Source: Pogostemon cablin (lineage: Eukaryota; Streptophyta; Magnoliopsida; Lamiales; Lamiaceae). Taken from it: 64,000 nucleotides of DNA. The notes under the pieces are model-generated. The model was not told where the DNA came from, ran no database searches, and worked only from the letters and a program-made list of their open reading frames with translations. Shown here piece after piece: positions 1 to 8,699 of this stretch; positions within the stretch are counted from its first letter, which is position 1; the number at the start of each line of letters is the position of its first letter. The translations under genes and the position numbers were made by a program. The stretch spans positions 30,466,927 through 30,530,926 of the forward strand of contig CM042987.1 of assembly GCA_023678885.1 (NCBI GenBank), in the 5' to 3' direction.

Positions 1-1240
1 CTATAAATCCAAATCTAGGGCAATCAAATCACATAGTCAAATCTGTTTTAGCGCCCTAACATTACCAACAAAGAAACTTAGCCCATGGATTTATGAGGGC
101 AAATCACAAAGATGCAATAATCCCTAACCATTGTTCTAAAATAATAAAAAAAATAATTAAAGATAAAGAACCCTTTTTGGAGGACTCCGTCTCTTCAATT
201 ACGATCTCAGTCAGAATCTCCATCTCCGTTTCAAGTAGCAACTTCGATCGTCTTTTCGGTGGATGGATGGAAGGTGGTGAGTGATGGGTGAAATTAGGGC
301 ACTTTGAATTGTGAAGTATGAGGCATGAATGGGGTGTCTGTTCGCGTAAACTCAGAATTAGAGTATTTATACTTCACGTATTGGGCCTGGGCCAAAAATA
401 TACCAAAAATATAACTGGGCGTAAGTTGAACTTTCACACGGCAATCGCACGGTCGCATGGTAGTCGCACGGTAGTTACAAGGCAGTCGCACGGTTGTCGC
501 ACGGCATCGTGCTTCAGAATTCGGCAACGTGTGGCACGATTCTTCCTTGCACGATTTCTTCCGTGCGCAACTCTTCCTCGCACGGCGACGTGATCCTTAT
601 GCACGGCTTCGTGTTCTTGACTTCCACAACTACGACTTCGAAAACTCCTCGCACAGCCTCGTGACCTGTCGCACGGCAACATCCGTGCGCCAAGATTGCT
701 CACACGGCTGCTAGAGCTTCATACGGAACTGAGAAGTCTCGCACGGCAGCATCACACGGTGCAAAACGAGCAGAAAACTTACTGCCGCGCGTGCCTCGTG
801 CGTCGCCGAGTGCGCGGCAGCAGCCTGCGCGATTCCACGGTTTTTAGGATAAATTCTTCATCCGACCTCCGAATTGAGTGATTCTTACGCTCACGCGATC
901 CTATCTTCCTTGACTTTCTATTAATATAAAGAAAACACAGAAAATTCAATATTTGAAGGTAGAAAAAGTCCTGAAAAATGGCACCATCGTGCTGAGCAGG
1001 AGCAGCTTGCGCGACGTTACCGTTTTGATCATAACTTCCTCGTTTGAAATCCAATTGAGGCGTTTCTTACGGCCACACATTTCTCTCTTCCGTGGCTTTC
1101 CAACCATATATCACATGACCATTTTGGATCTCCACACCAATACAGAAAAATTATGGAAGTTAGACGTCTGTTTGATTGCAAAGAGCACGAATTCATCCTT
1201 CTTTCCATCTTTGCGTTCTTGATCGTTTTTCCTATCAAAA
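1..1240. repeat. GC-richer repetitive block, unclassified
   Basis: No gene is recognised. From about 430 to 840 the plus strand is dense in variants of TCGCACGG and is much richer in G+C than its surroundings. Two diverged copies of one segment follow about 180 bp apart: AGCAGCCTGCGCGATTCC near 820 and AGCAGCTTGCGCGACGTTA near 1000. Each continues into a similar stretch ending in a TTCCTTGACTTTC or TTCCGTGGCTTTC-like motif. The small open frames here have no recognisable domain. It resembles the untranslated part of a retroelement, but I see no LTR ends. Confidence 0.45.
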
Positions 1241-1379
1241 TAAAATAAAATACCTCTCATGCACCTTTTAGTCGACAATAATTCAAAGTACTAATATTTG
1301 TGCAAATAATATCAAATATACACTCAAAGAGGCATTATATTGGACCCGAAAATACATGAATTTCCTCTCTCATCAGTCC

Positions 1380-1546
1380 CCTTTCCTTTTTTATACACAT
1401 GGGACCCACACAATCCCTCTAATACAATTAAATATTGTGGGACCCACACTCCTACTAATACAACTATCCAATATACATTAAATAATAATACTCCTTAATC
1501 TATATGCCAAAAAGCAAATGACCCTCTTAAGGAGGGACGGAGGGAG
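1380..1546. mobile_element. Truncated Stowaway-like MITE
   Basis: The right end GGGACGGAGGGAG is followed by TA. The interior has the family hallmarks: GGGACCCACA, ACTAATACAACTA and ATTAAATAATAATACTCCTTAAT. The matching left terminus is not recognisable, so the element is truncated or degraded on that side. Confidence 0.6.
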
Positions 1547-1640
1547 TATATTCCTTTTATTTCTATTTTTTACTTTATTTACTAATTCTTGTTAAATTAT
1601 ACAGTTATTTGTACTTTCTTTTATAACCTAAAAAATAATA

Positions 1641-1929
1641 CTCCCTCCATCCCAAGTATTTTTACCCAGTTGTACGGGCACGGAGATTAAGACGTGTTAT
1701 TTTTTAATATATAATGTAAAAAAAGTAGGGATAAATTAGTAATTTATAAAGAAAAAGTAAATAAAGTTATTGAGAATGATGAATAAAGTGTAAAAAAGTA
1801 ATTAAAGTTATTGGGATTGTAAAAAGTAGGTAATAAAATATTATGTATTCTTACCAAAAATGGAATGGGTAAAAATACGTGGGACAGCCCAAAATGGAAA
1901 GTGGGTAAAGATACGTGGGACGGAGGGAG
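1641..1929. mobile_element. Stowaway-like MITE, ~290-bp family
   Basis: The termini are CTCCCTCCATCCCAAGTATT and an inverted ...ATACGTGGGACGGAGGGAG, flanked on both sides by TA, the target duplication of Tc1/mariner-type MITEs. A second copy lies in the opposite orientation at 21592-21882 and shares the ATTTTTACCC and CGTGCCCGT blocks. Confidence 0.85.
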
Positions 1930-1935
1930 TATTTT

Positions 1936-2364
1936 TTAATTTACATGGCCACATACATGTGCAAAAAAATTGGAGACAAAGAAAATAGATAAAAAGTATA
2001 CGTATAATTTGGGCCCCTCACCTAAAATCCTTGCTTCGTCCCTGGTTGCAATGACCAAATACTGAAGAAAAACACATGCGTTCATCAATTGATCCACCAA
2101 CGTAGGGCCAACACCATGCAAAATTTGTCTAGCAATATCATCAACGTACTCTTCGACTCGAATATTCCAGTTCAAGCGTTGGATGAAGACGTGACCTTTT
2201 CCGTTTCTCACCTCGAAACGGCCTCTCCTCGGGTCGTTTGAGTTGATCACCACCTTCACTCCGGGAACCCTTTCCTCCAGACGCAGCTTCATTTCAAAGG
2301 CAGTAGCCATGTATATAATATTACCCACTCTGTGATCGATTATTATCCTCATATTCCGAGCCAT
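1936..2364 (-). CDS. Selenoprotein-H-like (Rdx-type) small protein, copy A, with transposon-derived tail
   Basis: The frame encodes 142 residues. Residues 9-82 align without gaps to the paralogue at 5249-5641: DHRVGNIIYMATAFEMKLRL, then PGVKVVIN, RRGRFEVRNG, HVFI and VDDIARQI. This matches the order of motifs I know from plant SELH-like proteins (VVIEHC..C, LE..PGI.V..NP, RRGCFEIR, FISLL). SELH proteins are small thioredoxin-fold redox or nuclear proteins. Here the CxxC/CxxU positions are occupied by R and N, so a thiol redox role is unlikely. From about residue 108 (near position 2043) the frame runs into a dispersed repeat (GGGACGAAGCAAGGATTTTA on the coding strand). The natural C-terminus has therefore probably been replaced. 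It may be a decaying gene; expression is unknown. Confidence 0.5.
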   Translation of the reverse strand: MARNMRIIIDHRVGNIIYMATAFEMKLRLEERVPGVKVVINSNDPRRGRFEVRNGKGHVFIQRLNWNIRVEEYVDDIARQILHGVGPTLVDQLMNACVFLQYLVIATRDEARILGEGPKLYVYFLSIFFVSNFFAHVCGHVN

Positions 2365-2472
2365 CTTCTAAATGCAACTTTGAAAGAATTTCTCTGCGAT
2401 TTCAGTTCTCACTCTTTCTGATTTCTTGATTGCCAGAGAGAAGATAAAGTAAATTGTGTGAGACAAATGAAG

Positions 2473-2480
2473 TATAAATA
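2473..2480 (-). promoter_or_regulatory. Probable TATA box of copy A
   Basis: TATAAATA on the plus strand reads TATTTATA on the gene strand, about 110 nt upstream of the start codon. It lies in a block, GAAGTATAAATAGGCGGTTA, that is conserved upstream of the paralogue at 5641. Between it and the ATG lies a leader containing CAATCAAGAAATCAGAA, shared with the loci at 5641 and 31531. Confidence 0.5.
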
Positions 2481-2516
2481 GGCGGTTAACCGTTAATTGG
2501 CAGTTTTTGTTTTTTT

Positions 2517-3065
2517 TGACGGATTGGATCGGGTTGGGCCATTCATTCTACTTTCTATCGGGCTTGTTCTGTTTAATTGAACTTGTGGGTTGGGCCTTTT
2601 GTACAAGTTCATATTGGGCTTTTCTATTTAATTAAAATCGTTGCAGATTGGGCCATTCATATTAGTTTAATTGGGCTTTTGTTGTTTAATTAAAATGCTT
2701 GACGGATCTGGGCCATTCGTACTAGTATCTAACGGTCTTTTTTCTATTAAATAAAATCTTTGGCGGGTTGGGCATCCACACTAGTTTTTTTGGGCTTTTT
2801 CTGCTTAATTAAAATGGATGATTTGTTGGGCCTTTCATACTAATTTCTATCGGGCTAGTTCTGTTTAAATAAAAATAGCAGACGGGTTGGGCCATTTGTA
2901 CTAATTCTATCGGGCTTGTTAATCTTTTTAAATAAAATAGCTGATGGATTGGGCCATTCAAACTAATGGGCTTGTTCCCTTTAATTAAAGGGCTTAATTA
3001 AAATTAGTAACATGGGCCATTCATACTAGTTCCATTGGTCCTTTTTAATTAAAATCCGGACCATT
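2517..3065. repeat. Minisatellite, ~60-bp unit, about 10 copies
   Basis: Units of roughly 60 bp run head to tail, each with a GGGTTGGGCCATTCATACTA core followed by TTTCTATYGGGCTTGTTCTG and TTTAATTAAAAT. Units begin near 2524, 2584, 2644, 2701, 2762, 2819, 2881, 2943 and 3009. The array directly abuts the promoter of the minus-strand gene, as does the matching array at 5764-6240. Confidence 0.85.
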
Positions 3066-3305
3066 CATACATGCATATACATTCCTTTCATCCCTGGTAA
3101 ACATTGATGTTTACTTTATGTACGGAGATATATTATCAAATTCCAATCCTTTAACTTTGAAAAAAATCTAAATTTAGTCTTTTTAACTTTTCAAAATTTT
3201 CTGTCAAAAAAAAAAAAAAACTTTTCAAATTTCCAACTTTAGTTCTTTTGCAAAAACTTTATAGAGCCCTATAAATTTAGCAATTTTTTTCAAAATGACT
3301 AAAAT

Positions 3306-3816
3306 CACGGAGCAGGCCCCCCCTAAAATTTTAAAGTTAATACTATAGTATGTGATAATTTATTACCTTATATTGTGGTGGCCTAACGGTTTGCGGTTGT
3401 TTTCAATTTTAAAATATTTTATCTAATATTTTTTTCTTTTACCTGTTATCTTTTATCTTAAAAATTTCTCTCGTTATTTTCTTATGTTTTATCTATTTTT
3501 CTTTTTCCATTTTTTATTACATAGAATTCTATTTTTCTTCTAATTTGTATATATTTATAAATTTTTTTCTTTAATACTTTTATAATATTTTTTAAATTTT
3601 TTAAATAAATGGAGCATTTATTTAAAAAAAATATTATCATTTGTTTCTTTTAATTATTTTTATGTGCAAAATAAATTTTACACTTTTGCTTTTATGAAAA
3701 ATATTAAATTATCAAAAGATAATATTTTTCTAAATTTACGTGCAAAATTAAAGGTGAAAATTTTTATAAGATAAAGAGAAATTGGGCCACCTATCGAAAA
3801 ATCCTGGTTCCGTCCC
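3306..3816. mobile_element. Non-autonomous DNA transposon, Mutator-like by target duplication
   Basis: The element is flanked by an exact direct repeat, TGACTAAAAT (3296-3305 and 3817-3826), giving a 9-10 bp target duplication. Its ends are loosely inverted: CACGGAGCAGG on the left and CCTGGTTCCGTCCC on the right. The right-end motif recurs near 2012-2060, where it forms the tail of copy A. The interior is AT-rich with no transposase. The superfamily is inferred from duplication length only. Confidence 0.55.
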
Positions 3817-4031
3817 TGACTAAAATTGAAAAAGTAAAAGATAATTGACGCATTGATTAAGTATATACCTGATTTTTTAAGAAATATTTTCAATTAAATA
3901 TATATACTATTCATATTTCATCCTACCTTTTTAATAAAAAAATTATACACTTATTATTTAAAGTATAATTTATATTATTTAAAACAAAATATTATAACCT
4001 TTATGCATGACAAAATATGAACTCTTTATTG

Positions 4032-4227
4032 AATGATCCAAATAATTTTGTATAGCCTGAAAACACACCCCTATTTAAAAATGTGTAAATTTCAGGTAGA
4101 GAAGAATTATTATATATGAAAGCTTTTGAATGATCCAAAATAATTTTGTATAGCCAGAAAGCATACTCCTATTTAAAAAATGTGTAAAATTCAGGTAGAG
4201 AATCATTATTATTATATGTAAAAGCTT
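4032..4227. repeat. Tandem duplication, ~97-bp unit
   Basis: Two successive copies begin TGAATGATCCAAATAATTTT and TGAATGATCCAAAATAATTT. Each continues through GTATAGCC, CCTATTTAAA, TGTGTAAA and TTCAGGTAGAGAA, and ends near AAAGCTT. The copies differ by scattered point changes. Confidence 0.75.
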
Positions 4228-4238
4228 AAACTGATAAA

Positions 4239-4605
4239 CCCTACAAAAAAACTGTTTTTTAACAACAGAATATTCCTTTGCTAAAAGCATTAATTTTATT
4301 GTTAAATTGGTTTACCAACGCATTAGCAACGGAATTCGTTGGTAAAGTGGTGGTTGGTAAATTTTTAGCAACGAAAAATCAATTCCGTAGGTAAATATTT
4401 TCGTTGGTAATCCGTTGCTAATAATTTCATTGGTAATTTATATAATGATTCCCTTGCTAATCCGTTGGTAAAATAGAGAATAAATCCGTTGGCATTCTGT
4501 TGTTAAAACAAAAATGTTATTTTTGTTGTTAATCCCTTGCTAATTACTAACGGATTAAATTCCGTTGCTAAATTCGGTTGCTAAAAAATACTTTTTTTTG
4601 TATTG
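4239..4605. mobile_element. CACTA-like MITE, degenerate copy
   Basis: The left end CCCTACAAAAAAACTG and right end CTTTTTTTTGTATTG are decayed versions of the CACTACAAAAAAA...TTTTTTTGTAGTG termini seen at 49343-49697. The interior carries many ACCAACGGA, TTGGTAA and GTTGCTAA motifs shared with that element in inverse orientation. AAA flanks both ends, compatible with a 3-bp target duplication. Confidence 0.65.
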
Positions 4606-5248
4606 AAAATTATTAAATCAAAATTTTCAACAATATCAAATCAAATATATGTTGTTATGATCATGTCAATTTGACTTCTCCTATCGGTTCTATAATTTTT
4701 TTTTTCTGTTTTTTCTATATTTTTGATTTAAAATGTTTTCCTTTTACTTTTATATTGTAAAACATAATATTTTAATTTTAGATTAAAATTGTTCAAAAAA
4801 TAAAAATAAAAATCCAGTAGTTAATTAATTCACAAGATATATGTTGATGCTAATTAACTGCGGTCATGCAATTTGATAAATTTAAACATAAATCAGTACA
4901 TAGAGACTAATTATTTGCGACCATATTAATAAGATTGACATGCTGTCACATGAAATTAATATTCAGGTAATTCGTTTATATAACTATATGATTAACACAC
5001 CAGCAATCTGACTATAACACAATTTTGAAATCTAAAAGCTATCAAGATCATAAACACAACAAGAGGTAAAATAAATTGCAAGAAATTAATTCTGCATACT
5101 TGCCAAAACTAGTGAATATAGCACATCATGAATTCCAACCACAGAAATCAAAGATTCAAGAGTAGTAAGTAGTAGATTGCAAAGTTTGAATGAAAATTCC
5201 AAGAGTTAATCAATGAGTACATACCACAAGATTGGGCATATATCCTGA
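4606..5248. other. AT-rich intergenic stretch
   Basis: I see no gene, RNA or clear repeat here. It is downstream of the minus-strand SELH-like copy B and may hold its 3' untranslated region. Confidence 0.5.
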
Positions 5249-5641
5249 TTAATCATTCAAGTAAACCAAGTATAGGATAGACAAAACCATTGGAATAGCG
5301 AAATGCTGAAGAAAGGCCCATGCGTACATGAATCGATCCAGCAAAGTGGGACGAATACCAAATATAATTTGTGAAGCAATATCATCAACGTAGTCTTCGG
5401 CTAGAATATTCTTGTTGAAGCGTTTGATGAAGACGTGATCGTTTCCGTTTCTCACCTCGAAACGACCGTACCTCCGCCCGTGAGATTTGATCACAACCTT
5501 CACTCCGGGAACCCTTTTCTCCAGAAGCAGCTTCACTTGAAGGGCAGTAGCCATGCATATAATATCACCCACGCTGTGATTGATTACTATATTCCATGCT
5601 GGTTGACCTCCATTTGCTTCCTTCTTCCTTTTATGACCCAT
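5249..5641 (-). CDS. Selenoprotein-H-like small protein, copy B, with hydrophobic C-terminal tail
   Basis: The protein has 130 residues. A short basic start (residues 3-7) is followed by the SELH-like segment: IVINHSVGDIICMATALQVK, PGVKVV, RRYGRFEVRNG, HVFIKRF and VDDIASQI (residues 17-92). The two redox cysteine positions read S and D, so the CxxC motif is absent; Cys29 lies elsewhere. Residues 104-128 are strongly hydrophobic and could be a membrane anchor, which SELH proteins do not normally have. Leader, TATA box and upstream minisatellite are all shared with copy A, so the two arose by duplication of a roughly 1-kb unit. The frame is open throughout. Function is unknown and not inferred beyond the fold. 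Confidence 0.55.
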   Translation of the reverse strand: MGHKRKKEANGGQPAWNIVINHSVGDIICMATALQVKLLLEKRVPGVKVVIKSHGRRYGRFEVRNGNDHVFIKRFNKNILAEDYVDDIASQIIFGIRPTLLDRFMYAWAFLQHFAIPMVLSILYLVYLND

Positions 5642-5728
5642 CTTCAGAATGCAACTTAACTAACTTTGATTCTCTTTTTCTGATTTCTTGATAGCCGAGA
5701 GAGAAGTAAATTGTGGGGAGAAATGAAG

Positions 5729-5736
5729 TATAAATA
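5729..5736 (-). promoter_or_regulatory. Probable TATA box of copy B
   Basis: TATAAATA on the plus strand lies 88 nt upstream of the start codon, in the same GAAGTATAAATAGGCGGTTA context as copy A. Conservation of this block between the duplicates while the flanks diverge supports a promoter role. Confidence 0.5.
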
Positions 5737-5763
5737 GGCGGTTATTTGGTAGTTTTTGTTTTT

Positions 5764-6240
5764 TGACGGATTGCGATCGGGTTGGGCCATTTATTCTATT
5801 TTGGGCTTAATTCTGTTTAATTGAAAATGCTGGTGGGTTGGGCTATTCGTACTAGATTCTATCGGGGTTTTGCTAGTTAGTTAGCGGGTTGGGCCGTTCA
5901 CCCTTGTTTCTATTGGGCTTTTTATGTTTAATTAAATTTGCTGACGGGTTGGGCCATTCATGCTAGTTTCTATTGGTCTTGTTCTGTTAAATAAAATAGC
6001 TGATGGGTTGGGCCGTTCTTACTAGTTTATATGGGATTTTTCTGTTTAATTAAAATTGTTGACGGGTTGGGCCATTCATATTAGTTTCTATTGGGCTTTT
6101 ACTTATTAATTCAAATGGCAGACGTGTTGGGCCATACATAATAATTTCTATTCGGCTTGTTCTGTTTAAATAAAATAGCTGACGGGTTGGACCATTAGTA
6201 ATAATTTCTATCGGCTTATTCTTTTAAATAAAATAGCTAA
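5764..6240. repeat. Minisatellite, ~60-bp unit, about 8 copies
   Basis: Same unit as 2517-3065. Core copies begin near 5768, 5830, 5884, 5941, 6001, 6060, 6120 and 6180, with the consensus GACGGGTTGGGCCATTCATA. It fills the space between the minus-strand copy B promoter and the plus-strand broken copy at 6353, so it sits between divergent loci. Confidence 0.85.
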
Positions 6241-6352
6241 TATTTTTACAATGTTTCCTTTTTCTTTTCTATGGAACGTAGTAATATTTAAATTTTAGAT
6301 CAAATTATGAATTACGATTATGAATAATCATGTTGTAAATTATTATTGATGT

Positions 6353-6661
6353 GACATTTAAGAAGAAGATATTCATCGATATCTGCAACAAGGATGGAAG
6401 CATATTCCGGCGAAGTTATAATCAACGAGAGTGAAGATGAAGGTGGGCATCCGAGACAGGTTTCATAAGATCTTCTTCCATCTGTCTCGTCGGGTGGCCC
6501 CCTATTTCCTGCTGTTGAATGATCTTCAATTTGCCCTCAACTCAGTTGTTCATTTCGTCACCAACGAAATTGTTTCTTCTCTTGAAAATGATGAGTATAT
6601 CCTGTGTATGACTTATTCTCTTCTTTACGCTGATGGATTTCGAGACCAATATTGCTGTTAA
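6353..6661 (+). pseudogene. SELH-like gene fragment, copy C
   Basis: From ACATTTAAGAAGAAGATATT onward the DNA matches the plus-strand gene near 8724. One frame gives TFKKKIFIDICNKD and stops. A different frame, open from 6431 to 6661, resumes with FHKIFFHLSRRVAPYFLLLN and LQFALNSVVHFVTNEIVSSL, parallel to RIFFHLSHMVLPYSILTH and LDFEIVADSIARSLL of the 8.7-kb gene. About 30 residues covering the PGV.VVIN motif are missing between the two parts. With a frame change and internal deletion it is best read as a pseudogene. Confidence 0.55.
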
Positions 6662-6699
6662 CCGCATTGTAAGAAAGGCCAAGCTTTATCGCCGCTGAT

Positions 6700-7470
6700 T
6701 TGGAATTCTTTTACATCTTTAATTTCTCTTGTTTTATTATGGATTCAATGAATAATTTCTTCATTATACTTGCAAACGTACATTATAGAATTTTTTAATT
6801 AATTTACACATACTACCTGATTTCCTCACTAAATTATACTACTATAAATCACACCACGGAAAACATCAAAACAGCAATAGTCCAAATTTAGTTCTATTAT
6901 CATATTTAATCTTTTTTTTTCCAGACTTATTCTTTTATGTTAGAATGGTTTGATTGCTCCAAAATTATAGGCTTAACCCAACCCTTCCACACTATCAATG
7001 GTTCCTCAGATTCACCTTCCCGAAGATGAACCATTAAATCAACTGTTTTGGAACGCCAACTTCTGAATAAAATATATATCCCAACAGCAATATGTATATC
7101 AATGTCTTGACATAAAGGATGTCGAGACACATAATATAATACAATGCACAGTGGAATAAAAAGAAGAAACCAGAATTATGCCTTCACCGGCGAAAAACTT
7201 TCTTATTAAAACTTCAAGACGATTACAAAAACAAATCACGAAAATCAAACACGAAAACAAATCATATTCTAAATTCTTAGACATAGGATTCACAGAAGGA
7301 ATATCAAGAATGATATCCAACACAAAGAATATAAAAATTAAAACTAAAAACTCTCAATGTGTAATCTCTAAATGTGTAATCTCTAAATCTCTGTGTTCTT
7401 CTCTCTGCAAAAGTGAAAAGATAACAATGGAATAAAAATCCTTGCTCTCCAAGCATATCATCCCACGTTC
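6700..7470. other. Unassigned, possible coding remnant on the minus strand
   Basis: Two minus-strand open stretches lie at 6927-7130 and 7099-7323 (one includes LREGESEEPLIVWKGWVKP). Their composition is less AT-rich than the flanks, but I recognise no family and see no clean gene structure. Around 7355-7395 there is a short direct repeat of GTGTAATCTCTAAAT. Confidence 0.3.
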
Positions 7471-7740
7471 TGCATTCCTTGGAGACCAAGTTCATCTCTT
7501 TAAACCACGTTCTCTACTTCTTTTCTTGATGTCCACGACGCTGCATTCCTTGGAGACCAAGTTCATCTCTTTAAACCACGTTCTCCACTTCTTTTCTTGA
7601 TGTCCACGACGCTGCATTCCCACGTTCTTAACACATGCTTTCCATTCCTTGGAGACCAAGTTCATCTCTTTAAACCACGTTCTCCACTTCTTTTCTTGAT
7701 GTCCACGACGTTGCATTCCCACGTTCTTAACACCTGCTTT
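7471..7740. repeat. Tandem repeat, 71-bp and ~100-bp units
   Basis: Three copies begin with ATTCCTTGGAGACCAAG (7474, 7545, 7644). Each contains TTCATCTCTTTAAACCACGT, TCTTGATGTCCACGACG and GCATTCC. Copies two and three carry an extra ~28 bp (CACGTTCTTAACACMTGCTTTCC). The minus-strand frame stays open through them and would give a repeating peptide with KKWRTWFKEMNLVSKE. A short segment (CTCCTGCAGAAGAAATAAAG) repeats again just downstream near 7755 and 7835. Confidence 0.75.
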
Positions 7741-7957
7741 CCACTTCTTCTCTCCTGCAGAAGAAATAAAGAAACGACTTTTTCTTTCCTAATAAATAGG
7801 AACTAACTCAATCCACCTGCTTTCCACGTTCTTCTCTCCTGCAGAAGAAATAAAGACACGTTAATTAAATAAATAAATTAACTAAAGATTAGGAAAAAGC
7901 AAAATAATTAAAATTAGGAAATTTGAATAAATCAATTTCCAACAACTCTAACAAGAA

Positions 7958-8280
7958 TCGGCGTACTTTAGTATATAGTAAGCATACTTTACACAATGAA
8001 ACTTTTTAATACAAAACCGATATATTTTAGCACACTCTAAGCATACTTTACTCAAAGATACTTTAATATAAAATCGACATACTTTAGCATACACTAAATA
8101 TACTTTACATAACAATACTTTAACATAAAACAGTTAAATGTTAATTATATGAAATAGAGAAACTTTTTCTATATCATTGAAATATTACAATGTATGTTAA
8201 CTTTATCGTATTCAACGACATACTATAACACTAAATAAACATACTTTAGCATATCTTGAATATACTTTTACATATAATAA
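7958..8280. repeat. Imperfect AT-rich tandem repeat
   Basis: Loosely repeated units of about 60 bp contain CATACTTTAGCA, TAAGCATACTTTA and ATACTTTAATATAAAA variants (for example near 7960, 8020, 8065 and 8240). Copies are diverged. No coding potential is apparent; the next 400 bp to about 8690 also holds nothing I can assign. Confidence 0.55.
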
Positions 8281-8699
8281 ATATAAACACATCTTTATCG
8301 TTAAAGTCTTGTACATTGTCAATACCGAGCAATATTCAAGATTTACGATGGATTTCTGATCACGGTGAAGCATAAAAACTATGTTTATGACAAAGGTCAA
8401 ACGACTGATCAGTAGACGACATGAATCTGCATGGTTAATTTCATTTACATCCGTAAAAAAACTGCAGAAAACATTTAATTAAATCAAGAAGTTCCTATAA
8501 TTGAGAAGTTGATTAAAATTTAGTTATAAATTATTATTTAATTTATGGATAATATGTAGATTTGATCCATCAGATATTTGTTAACGCACGCCCTAAATGC
8601 GTGGTTAAATCCGCGTAGCTAATCCTAACAACGTCCTGTATAATCGATCAGCTCCAATAATAATTAAATTATTTTTCAGAGCAAAATTAATTCAATGGA

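Noticed and set aside
318..1222. Several overlapping open frames of 60-91 codons on both strands
   Set aside because: They are side effects of the G+C-richer repeat; no frame has a recognisable domain, start context or splice structure.
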